In this document: piece after piece, positions 22,013 to 33,100 of the stretch | Position numbering within the stretch: position 1 is the stretch's first letter | Layout of the letters: each line of letters starts with the position of its first letter | NCBI GenBank assembly: GCA_002964805.2 | Contig: PUDQ02000058.1 | Location: 248,001-312,000 of the forward strand | Origin: Trametes villosa | Taxonomy: Eukaryota; Basidiomycota; Agaricomycetes; Polyporales; Polyporaceae | Reading direction: 5' to 3' | DNA length: 64,000 nt | Notes under the pieces: model-generated | Told to the model about the DNA's origin: nothing | Seen by the model: only the letters and a program-made list of their open reading frames with translations | Databases searched by the model: none | Position numbers and translations under genes: made by a program

Positions 22013-24350
22013 GGGCGCGGGGCGGGGACGGGGCCTGGGCGGGCAGCGAGCACGGGTGCAAGCACGACGAGCAGGGCTGAGACGCGTTCGCTGCTGCTGG
22101 GTGCAGGCTGAGCGGGACGCGGCACGGGCGGACGCCGGCCCCCCAGTCTTTAGCCCCCCGCCACCGCTCGGTAAGCCCCCGATTATCGCCCCAAATCCGC
22201 AAAATAACCCGAAACCTTGCCCTGCCCGCGCTGCCCGCCCGGCCAGCTGACCCGCCAGCTGCCGTCTTTCTCCCAGCCCCCTCCTCCTCCTCTGCTTCCC
22301 GAACGTCCTCGCCGCACACCACCCTGCCCGTCTGTCTTCGCTGTCGCCCCCAGCTCGCAGGCCTTCTGGTGGCGTTTGCGTTTCCTGTCTTCCCCGCGAT
22401 TCCGTCGCCGTCATGCGCGTCCTCTGGGCCTCCGGATCGCCATATCGCGTCCGGAGATCCTCGATTACCCGTTCATTCGCTGCGCCTCCGCCTTGTGGCC
22501 TGCTCCTTCTGGGATCTGCTTGTCTCGGTCCGTGCTGCACCACCACCAGCTAAACGTTCGCCCGCGGACACACAACGCGCGGTACCGCCCTTCTAGCGCA
22601 AGGCACGGCCCATGATCTCGGGCGCGCGGGGTTTCCAAGGCGGGGCCCCGCACGTCGCAATGTCGCGACCGCCCGCCGCCCAGCTGGCTGCTGCAGCATA
22701 TGGCCCCTCGAGCCTCCTCGTCGCCCTGTAGAACGCGCGCCCTTCTGTTGACATCAGCCCACCGGATGGACGTGACGGCACCGCACTCCCACACCCGGGC
22801 CACCTGACGGCGGCGCGCGCATCCTCCTCGCCGGAAATAGTCCTGCGTTCGTGGGCGCACCCAGGTCTCCCGCTTGCGCTTCTCCTCCGCATTCATTAGC
22901 CACGCTAGCTATCAAGCAGCGGCAGCGCTTCTTGTTGCGCACGGACGTGAAGACGACTGCACTTCCGCCGGCACGATCGAGGGCGAAGAGTTTGTTACGC
23001 GTCTGCGGCGTCCCAGCGACCCCGCCCGAGCCCTGCCACCCGGAGGCCAACGGTCGGCCCTGACGAGTATGACTGCGACGGATAGCCTGAGCAACTCTAT
23101 CCGGTATCTGAATGTCGCCTCGAAGGCTGCGCCGGCGCAGACCCACGCACGCGTCATGCAATGCTATAATGCCTCCGGCTAGTCTATCTAGGAACCCGGC
23201 TGCTTGCCCTGGCTTCCGCGTCCCGCGCGCGTGTCCGTGGCCGGAGCCTTGACCTTTCTTACATACAACGGCTCCGCCACAACTGCCCCCGTCGTTGTAA
23301 ATCCATGAGGCCAAACTGCCCAGTTCGCCGACGCCACAGGCACCCCTCCCCAGGCCGCTCCCGTAACCACCAGGCATGCTGCACATTCTGCCCCTATTGT
23401 ATGCTCACGACCTCTGCGTTGCAATGTTGTCAGCACCGGCGACACCGACGGACCCCTCGCGCCTTCTGGAACTCGGATGATGTGCGCCTATGCCCGCCTT
23501 GCGCCCGCCTCCGGCCACCCGCTGACCGTCCGCTGCACCGTCCCTCCGCCTCTTTTGCTCGCCGCGCTCCTCGTACGTTACTTCGGCTTCTGCTCCGTCT
23601 GCATCTGGCGCTTCCGCTGCTTCGCCTTCTGAGATCTGAGCATCCGTTGCGCGCCTTCTCCGACCAGCCTGCTTCGCTTCGCCGTCCCCGTACGTCCTAG
23701 ACCGACCCCGGCACCCCGGGAGAACACGCCTTTCGCCTTCTCGGTCTTTGCGCCTCACCCCATGGTGCGTCACCAGTCAATATTCGACTTATTACGAGCT
23801 GAAAGCCCATCATAGCGGCGGCGCATCAAGAAACCTATTAATATTATCGGCCCCATACTGTGGAGAGGCGCCCGACGGACACCCGTCGCGCTCTTTCCCT
23901 GCGCGTGAGCAATCCAGCAGCTTCGGGATCTGGTCAGGAGCCCGTGCGTCCGCGCGGTGCAAGAACGAAGCGCGCTGATCTTACTGCTGCGACTTCATTT
24001 GCGCTGCAGGGTTCGACCTTCGCACAACTTTCACAGCAGCATACGTCTGCAGCGCCGGGTGCTTAACGAGCCAGCTGACGGGGAGTTCGGGACGAACTGC
24101 ATCACATTCTATTTTTGCAGGACGCTATCGGAGCTACGGGGGCGGGAGGGAGGGAGACACGTATTGTATAATTCAGTGCTATACCTGACTATGACGAGTA
24201 TCGTGTATATTATGCGGGGTTGGTATGGTACATGAATGTCTTCCGGAGTCCGATGACAGTCTACTCACAGACCATGACAGCGAAAACAGCTAGAACGAGT
24301 CAACAGTAAAGAGGCGAGAAAGGGTACGCAAACGACGCGACTTAGTGGGG
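22013..24350. other. Long upstream region of the transcription factor, no supported gene
   Basis: This 2.3 kb stretch lies between the transcription-factor start and the 3' end of the efflux carrier. Many GC-rich open frames exist on both strands (for example 23,305-23,700 plus and 23,405-23,773 minus), but they overlap each other and show no motif or splice pattern I trust. It may be a large promoter or hold an unrecognised gene. Confidence 0.4.
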
Positions 24351-25882
24351 TCATACTCCGGAGACGCGCCCGGCGGCGGCGGACACGACCTCGAGGCCTA
24401 GGGAGCACACTACCGCCATCAGGGGAGACACCAGATACTGCGTAGCACAGAATGTAAGTATGACTTTCGTCCTTGAGAAGGGCGACATGGTGGTACGTAC
24501 GGCAATAGTGAGATATCCCGCGATCGCACCCTGGCTGATGTCGACGAGCTCTGCGACGCTCACGAGTAGCATCGCCGACGGGCCTGAGGGTATCAGGACG
24601 AGCAGGAACCTAGTTAAGGAGTCGGTAAGTTTCATGTCGTGAGACATCAAATTACGAGCCAACTGACCAGACGAGGCGGTCGTCGACGTAGAGCCCGCGC
24701 CCAGCCGTGGCGAACACAAAGAGGAGGCCGACGGCGGGCATGATGACGAAGCGCACAAAGAGGACCCATGCGGTCGCAACCTTGCCTGGGTTCGTCGAAT
24801 TTACGATCGCGAGCTCCGCGCCGACCGTGAAGGTCTGCAGCACCACACTAGACAGGGCGCGTCAGTCACGCATGTGTGCGCTCGGAAGGGATAGAGGAGC
24901 GCACAAAAGCTCGCCAAGGTTCACGACCGACTGTGTGATGCTGGTGTACAGCGCACCGTCCTTGCTCAGAATTAGCTTGTGCAGCGCGGGCGTGATCTTA
25001 ACATGCGTGTCAGCGTGTGAACTGCATATATCCGAATTTCTGTGAACTTACGCCGATGACTAGTGCGAGGATGGCGCCAATGAGCGGGGGACTCATGCCA
25101 GACCATACTCTCTTCAGCGGCTTCTCCAAGGGTCGTAAGCGGTGTGGCCAGTGCACGTCAGGCCGGTCGGCGATATCGTTGAGCGCGCCCCTGTAACCGT
25201 CTACGTTCGCGTCGTCCGAGTCATGATCATGATCGTCCAGAAGTCCGACGCGCTCCTGGTCCTGGACGATCGTGGTGAGGCGGCCAGGTCCCGGCCTAAG
25301 CCTGTCCTGGCTCTCCGGGTCGTCGTCCTTGTTGTGCCCGTCGTCGCGCGCCATGATGCTGGGCGTGAACTGGAAGGTGAACGTCTGCTGCACGATCGCG
25401 TTCAGGAGAATGAGGGACTTTGCGCGGTCGAGCGTCGCGCCGACGCTCTCGCCCGGCTGCGAGAGCGTGTCGAGCACGCCGGTGCTCTCGAGCGACTGCA
25501 GCAGCAGGAGCGGGAGCGCGTTCGAGTTTGGGCGGCCGCTCGCGGCGACGGTCCAGTACGGGAGGCTGAAGAGGCGCTTGCCGACCCAGCCGACGGCGTG
25601 CGCGAGGATGGTGCTGAAGAGGCCCCAGAGGGGGATGATCCAGACGTCGCGGAGGTTCGCGGCGGTGAGCTGGGGCCCCATCTCCTCGACGATGAGGCAG
25701 GGGAGGAAGAGGCTCGTGCAGAGCTTGGATACGTTGCGCACGGTGGCGTGGTCGAGGAAGCCGCGGCGGGCCATGATGTACCCCGCGAGGAGGGTAAGGA
25801 GGACGGAGACCGAGCCTTGGAAGGCGCCGGAGAAGGTGCTGAGCAGCGTGCCGACGCCGGGCGACATCGTGGACGCGGCCAT
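24351..25882 (-). CDS. Auxin-efflux-carrier (Mem_trans) family transporter
   Basis: Five exons (minus): 25052-25882, 24905-24996, 24668-24847, 24501-24609 and 24351-24437, giving 432 aa. The N-terminal half has five hydrophobic spans (SVLLTLLAGYIMARRGFL, CTSLFLPCLIVEEMG, IIPLWGLFSTILAHAVG). A charged, Asp-rich cytosolic loop follows (LLDDHDHDSDDANVDG), and the C-terminal half again has about five spans (PLIGAILALVIG, IPSGPSAMLLVSVAEL). This inverted two-bundle plan is typical of the PIN/PILS/ECM3-like family. Fungal members sit in the ER or plasma membrane; the substrate cannot be told. The third intron must use the GTCAGT donor so that Trp is split (VDDRLVW|FLLVL). All joins keep frame. Confidence 0.88.
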
Positions 25883-27151
25883 CTGGTGTGAACGGGGCGG
25901 GGACGGTAAGCACGATTGGCGGCACACGACCGGCTGAAGTAGCGAGCGCACCTGTGGACTAGTGCCAAGAGAAAGTCGAAGGAGGAGAGGGCGGGATGTT
26001 CGCGCGGCTCCGTCGACACTCGCTCATCGTACGTAGCTTCCTCGCTCCACCCGCCCAGACCCCTCCCAGCGGGCGCCGGGCATTCCTGTCAACCTTTCCT
26101 CTGACGTCACCTCAATATGTTTAGATCTCGATGACGCCCGAGCGCAAATGGTCAGGCACGCCATCGCCCTGCGAGGCTGTGCTTTGGAAGATGCGTCTCT
26201 GGAGGCATTGTACATAGAGTCCCTGGAGCGTATTCGTAGTGCTCTAGTACACAGAGAAGCTTCGACGGCGTGTCGTGCTAGGCGAAGATGTTGGAAGGTG
26301 CGGACAACAAACGACTCGGAGACGCCCAGCGAACGATCTCGTATAGTACCCACGTGGACCGCGGGCTTTCCGAATCCGGCGTCGAACGCAGCGCCGCCGC
26401 CGCCTCTCCGACTCGGATCCGAGCTCTCCGCTGTTCTCCGACTGCTACCGTGACTCTGCTAGGATTGGCGTATTGCTCGTCTTTGTGTCTAGTGTTCGGC
26501 TGCAGCCGGCATGCCCGGACTACAGTGACTGGAATGCATCAGGTTTCAAGGACCCGGATCCGCGCCTACGATTCGGTTGCGCACGTACTAGCGAGTAACA
26601 CTGAACTGAGGTGTTCCTTATATACTCACCTATATTGTCTAGTACCCTATGCAGACTCTTTTTGTGAGAGTAACACTCGGACCTGGGCCCGGGGCCTTGA
26701 CAAACCCTCGTCGATGCTTCTCTGCCCTCTATCTCGCGTCATTCAGCTGCCATGCAGATCCGCCGCATACTCCCATATCAAGATGCGCCGGCATGGCTTT
26801 GGAAACTAAGCACGCCATCTGACTCCGTTAATTCCGTTAATCTGCCGCGGCGAGTGTTTGCGGTTGGCGGATGCCCGGTCGCTATCCCACCAGGCTGTCA
26901 GTTCAGTGAGCATGTTCACCAATCCAGGTGTGGCGTCGTCCGCGCGTCTCAGTCTTACCGCGCTCATCTGCGAGGAGCCTGCGAAGAGGACTGTTCTGCG
27001 CCGTATCTGCTCGCGCCCGTGCCACTCTGCTCATCATACTGACCGCCGCTGCCATGTGTATATTCGTACCCGAGCCGCCGCCCGGTACATACAAGTAGGC
27101 TCGCAGGGTAGACCCCTATCTAGCACATTCGTCCCTCCAGCTCTAGTCGGT
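25883..27151. other. Divergent upstream region of the efflux carrier and D2
   Basis: No gene is supported. A segment near 26,910-26,950 (CCAATCCAGGTGTGGCGTCG) recurs near 39,570-39,600 upstream of D3, so part of the D promoter was copied with the gene. Confidence 0.5.
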
Positions 27152-30100
27152 ATGTCCTCGCAAGACGGTATGGATGCCGCAGACATCGTCGAGTTGTACC
27201 AAGACAAGTGCGTCATTTTCAACTGACTATCCGTGACCCGAGCTGACCTTACACCGGGCTACTACCAACCAGTTTCACTGTCAGCTGCATTGTATACTCC
27301 GTCGCTGGTGCGTATGATTTTTCCGTCCCGTAGTTCTACACATGCTGAGTCAGTCTAGCACTTCTACTCTACGACTACCTGGTTACATTGTCCGAGGAGA
27401 TTAGGCTGTTTTGGAAGCCTAAGATCACCGGAGCATCTATCCTCTACTTCGTCACCCGGTACGGATCTCTCGCGACCTACGAAATTCTGGGCGGCATCTC
27501 CTTCGCAACTCGCTCAGATCAAGTACGTATCAGCTCATACCTGCCTGTGCCGATGAGTGAATATCTCTTTCCAGGGGTCAGTTCATCGACCATTCACGTT
27601 GCACTAAACAACGTTTACCGTCCGCCTATTTCAGCTGCAACGTCATCACGATCATGCTGAATGCCAGCATCATAATCCAATACATCCCATGCGCGGGTAT
27701 GTACTGACCCCACCAAGATACCTGCCGAGCTTCTACTAATGCATGCCGGTAGCGTTTCAGGGCATGCGCACCCTGGCGTTAAGTGGATTCAACTGGCCTC
27801 TATCGTTCACCGTCTTTATCCTAGCCCTCGGGCCCGTCAGTGTGAATTTGGTGTGAATATAGCGTTCCATGTTGAGACCGGTGCTGATAGAAGTTTTCAT
27901 TTAGGCTGCATTTGCCTACGGTTTTGGTGGCCGGGATATCATGACCACGGGCTGCCAAGAAGTGAACAACATTTCGCTTCTGCAGGCTTCAATGTACGTC
28001 GTCTTTCCACCACGCACGAACCCCTTCCGCCGTGCTAATCGATATCTTTCACGCCAATAGCTGTATGTACCGGCTTACCTCGCGATACCACCGCTGCCAC
28101 CACTCATTCTCGCGCCTTTTCGCCAAGTTTCCATCGTATCGCGGTCCGCTTTGATCCTTGCGGACGTCTTGGTCATCGCTGTCACGATCACGAAGACGTG
28201 GCGAAGAGATACCTCCGAAGTTACGCACCGCACCGGACGGCTGGCGATCGCAGATATACTGGTTTACAACGGTACGTGTGCTATACTTGTTTGTTTGTTT
28301 GAATCCTCGTTTATTGCCCTCGAGGGCCGCGCCCTATGGTAGGCAATACAAAGCAGAACACTACGGGAATGGAACCGAGGGGGGCGTGCGGTCGTATGTA
28401 GGGGTGAGAGAGAGAGTGCGACGGCTCCGGGGAGCCGCCGCGGGCACAATAGTATGAGTGAGGAAAGCCGAGACCAGAGAGAGAAGAGAGAAGAGAGAAG
28501 GAAGTGGAGACCGCATAGAGAGTAAAATGGCACACGAACGAAAAGAAAACTAGCTAGGGCTCGCGCCTCGCCGACCACGCCGGCCGCGGACGGCTGGGCA
28601 CCGGGTTCTAAACCCCTCGCGCTTTCGACAGCGTACTGCCGGGCGTTTTGCCTCTTGCCACGAGGGGGGTACGCAAGTCCGGCGGACACCGAGACTGCGT
28701 CGGAACTCCCCCGGCCCCTGCGTGGGTATTATGGCCTAGACGTGCCCGATACATTGCGACTAAGCCGACTGAAAGACAGGCAAAAAGAAAAGGGGGAAAG
28801 TGGGGCGAGGAGTGGCGGGGACTAGGCCGCGTCGTCGTTGTCGGAGTCGGGGTAGCCGGAGCGCGGGCCCACGAGCGCGCCGACCGCGGAGCGCAGGCGT
28901 CCAGTCGCATTGACGTAGGTGAACAGGGGTCGCAGGGCGTCCTTCGAGTTGAGGAGAGTGGCGAGGGTGCGCCCGGAGAAGCCGAGCGAGCGGAAATGCA
29001 CGGCGCGGTGGAGGGAGTACGTCGGGCACGCCAGAAGGAAGTGCGCGACCGTCTCCGGCGCCGTGCTGCAGGTCGGACAAGTCGCCGTGTCTGCCTTCCC
29101 GATCCGCGCAAGATAGGACTGCAGGGGAACATGGTTAGTACGGAATTGAACAAGAAGACTAGCGTGCCGGCGAGGGAGTGACGCCACGAGCGCATCATAT
29201 TTCTTCGACGGGAGGGTCTTGTCAATCTCCGCCATGCGCCGTCCGCGCTGGGAGGTCCGCCATCGCTCTCCAGCTCGCCGATCGAGCTCCTGCGCATAGT
29301 TCTGCCGCGCGCGCGATGCGCTGAGAGGGAGCTTGGTGCGGAGAGACTTGGGGAGGTCGCGTGCCGGTGAGGAGCGACCACCCGCCGCCTCCTTTGCCGC
29401 CTCGTCTGCCGCCTCATTCCCCGGCACATCCGAGTGCCCAGGCACCCAGCGCAGCGTAAGCTGCAGGTGCGGCCGCTCGCGCTTGATCGCCCGCACAGCT
29501 GCGTGGAAAATGTCAGTGAGATGACGTCCTGGGCCGGGGGTACGTAGCGTGGAGGCCTGGATAGCGGCCGTGTTGTCCAGGCCAATAGAGGCTGCTTGCG
29601 TGCAGAGGCGGGCGCGACGCAGGAGCTCCATCCCGAGAATCGTCGCCACGATCTCGGCCTCGTACACCGTGTGCCGCGTTGACGGCCCCAGGTGGTAGCG
29701 CAGCACCTCCGGTCGATCTTGCCCTGGCCGGTAGAGGAGTGCCGCCGCACCCACGCCACCATCGCAGTCGGAGCCGTCAGTGTAGACGCGGTACGCTCCC
29801 CCTTGCGCCCAGCGCCCGTCATCTGCCACCGCCGCCTCGCGATCCGTGATGACGTGGACACGGTGCCGTGGGGTCCAGCGCGGGTGCAGCCGCACCGGTC
29901 GGATGCGCTCCGTTGCGGGGATGTCGAGCCACGGGCGGTACGCGTCCAGCAGCTCGTGCAGTGCGGACCGGTGCGCTTTGACGAAACGCCGGCCGGCCTT
30001 CGCAACGTGTGGCGCCAGTGGATGCGCCTTCGGCAGGGTGCAAAGCCGGACGGCTGCCCGTTGACAGAGCTTGTCGACCAGCAGGTCGAAGGGGAGGAGG

Positions 30101-33100
30101 TGGGCGTGGGCCTCCAGAGCATCCGTCGGCGCTGACCGCAACGCCCCTGTCATGGCCAGCAGCGCTTGCCGCTGGACCATTGCGAGCCGCCGGATATGCC
30201 CCACCGACCCGTGCCTGCGCACACCACCGTGCAGTGTTCGTACTGGCGTGAGGAAAGTGTCAGCGCCATAGAGCATGCTAGGGACCACAACCGAGAGATA
30301 TAGCCTGCGCATCACCGCGAGAGATAGACCGTTGCGGGCCTTTGCGAGGCGACGCATTTGCGAGACCAGCCGGCTGCCCTTTGCGTAGGCAAGGGCGAGG
30401 TGCTGCTTGAATCGAAGCCCCTGGTCAATGAGAACCCCGAGGAAACGGTGGTGATCCGTTGGCGTGATCACCGTGCCGTCCGAGAGCACCAGGGGAGGCC
30501 CGAGCCCGATGCGCTTCGGTTGCGACTTGCAGTTGACAAGCGCGAACTTGTCAAGCGAGAAGGCTGAGTTGTGGGAGCGCGACCAGTCTTGTGCGCCTCC
30601 GGGTCGGTCCATGAAGCGCCGAACACGTTCATGGCAGTCGGCGAAGGTCTTGCCCGTAACAACGAGTGCGACATCATCCATCGAGCCCACCGCGCATTCC
30701 TTGCCTGCGAGATCTGCGCTGTCGATAAGGTCAGAATTGTAGAATGCGTATAAGATAACTGAAAGCGGGCAGCCTTGGTCTATGCCGCTGAGGATGTCGA
30801 AACGGTCCGAGGAGAAGTCGTCAAAATGGAGGCGCGTGGCACGGCCGGTGAGCTTGACGCGCAGCCATTCCACATACTCCACCGGCACCCCACGCGAGCG
30901 CAGGTTGTGGTAGAGTCGCTCAGGCGAGGCGGCCGGGAAGGCAGACTTGATGTCGAGGAACACCACCGACGCGACGTGATTCCGCCGCTGCGCGTCCTTC
31001 ACCAGCTTGGTGACCAGGTGAATGGAATCTGTCGTGGTGCGGCCCGCCCGCCCGCCGAACTGCAGGCCGGCGAGCAGGCCTTTCTGTTCAGCCTCATAGA
31101 CAAGTACATCCGCGACACACCGCGAAAGGATCTTCGACATGCAGTCGAGGAGCGCTATCGGGCGCCACGCCTTGGCCACCGTGTAGTCGTCCTTCCCCGG
31201 CTTTTGCAGCACCACCGTATCAGACACCTTCCATCGCTCCGGGTAGTATTGCAGCGTGAACGTGGCCCGGAACAGCGAGCCCAGGATGGGCGTCAGCGTA
31301 TCAGCGCAATGCTTGTAGACCTCGTTGGGGATGGCGTCCGGGCCCGGCGCCTTGAACGCGCGCAGGGCCTTGATCGCCCGGCGGACTTGGGTGTCGGTGA
31401 TAGGCTTGAAGTCGAACCTAGGCTGCGGGTACGGACCCGCAGGAACGGGGGCGGTGCTGGGCGGGAGGAAGAACGTCCGATGAAACTCCAGACTCTTGTC
31501 GTCATTGGAGGTCAGCGTACGTTCCCTCCCGTCCGGACCCCGGACGCGAATGGGCGGGATCCGCGCACCACCTCCATCCGTCGCGCCCCGCTTCAGGAAG
31601 CGATTAGCGTCCCAGATGGTTCTGCTGTCAACCGAGTCTATCCAAGCTTTCCAAAAGTCGTTCTTAGCTGCGGTGATACTATCAGCATAGGCATTGCGGA
31701 AACGACGGTACTCAGCATGCGCCGGGTGCGCGCGGTCCGCACGGTGTCGATGCGAGACCCTGGCCAGGCGCTCCTTCTCCTTCCGGGCCCGCGCGAGATC
31801 TGCGGACCACCACCGCTTGGCATAGGGTGTGGTCGCGGACTCAGGGACGTGCTCTGCGATGGTCGCCTGGAGGTCTTCCATCAAGTGGTCGAGGATGGAA
31901 TCGAAACGCGCCGTGGAGCGGATATTGGGCGGAAAATTCCGCGCCGCAATCCGCTCCGCCAGCGCGCGCTCGAAAGCCGCCCAGTCCACTCGACGGAAGT
32001 CCCTCCTGGCCCGCCGCTGCGCCGCAGCTGTTGGGAAATCGAAAATAGTCTGTATAGGAAAGTGATCAGTTTTGGTCGGGCGCTTCTCAGGCAGTACCGT
32101 GCAGGTGCGCAATCGCTCCAGGATCCCCGGCGTGCAGAAGACGTTGTCCGGTCTTGTGAAGTTCTTCGTGCGGGATGCTTCGAGCGTCGGAGTGCCCTGC
32201 GGCAGCGCCTGTACGAGGTCGTGCCGATCGAGAACCCCAATCAGCACTTCCGCCCGGCGCAGTCCCTCGGCTGTGAACAGGTGATGGTTAGTCGCACTGT
32301 CCCAAGCCGGGTGATGGCGATTGAAGTCGCCCAGCCAGACGAGGTGTTGAGGGGTGTCGTTGCCGTCGTCACCGCCGTCGTCGTGCACCCGTGGCACCGC
32401 TCTTGAGGCCGCGTGTATCGCCGTGTCGGAGTCGCCGTCCACATAAAGATTGAAGATGTGAACGGCGGCGTCTTCTGACTTGATGGTGATGGCGGTGACG
32501 TCGGCGTGCGGTACCTGCAGCGGGCTCCAGGCATTGGTTGACATCTTCTTGTTGACCAGCAGAACTGAGCGTGTGCGGGAGGCCCCGTTCGCACGGTGCC
32601 CCACCGGGTAGACCACCCGCCAGCTGTGGGTGCTGGTTGTTAGCGAGAGCGGGGTGAGGTACGGCTCCTGTAATGCAATGACATCAAAATCAGCGAAATA
32701 CGGATCGTTCAGCAGGTCGAGCTGGGCGCGCGACGACTTATTGATGTTCTGCTGCCAAATACGAAGGGGTTTATCTTGCGTGTTATTCATTGACGACGGG
32801 CTGAGGTTGAAGCCTGCGAGGGCGCGTGGAGGAACGCGTCGAGCGTGCGCTGCTGAGAGCCGCTGGGTGTGGCGTCCGCTTGGTCGAAGTGGTGCCGGAC
32901 TTGTGACCAGACCGTGGGCGGCGGCGGCGCCCGGGCGAGCTCATCCTCCTCCGACACCCACGTCTCCGGGGCGCTGGTCACGAAGAAGCGGAACCCGCTA
33001 TCAGCCTTGCGGTGAACATGAGCACTCACCCTCGCCCGCAGCGCTGGGCATGCGCGGTCCCACGCGGCATGACCATCCTCCGCGCAGTTTGCACAGCGGT

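Noticed and set aside
22217..23700. Several long GC-rich frames upstream of the transcription factor
   Set aside because: Both strands are open, there is no domain and no consistent splice pattern; treated as promoter or unknown.
25142..25891. A 249-aa plus-strand frame opposite the efflux carrier
   Set aside because: It is antisense to a clear membrane protein exon, with low-complexity charged composition.
30775..32406. A 543-aa plus-strand frame inside the LINE
   Set aside because: It is antisense to ORF2, whose endonuclease and reverse transcriptase motifs are unambiguous.
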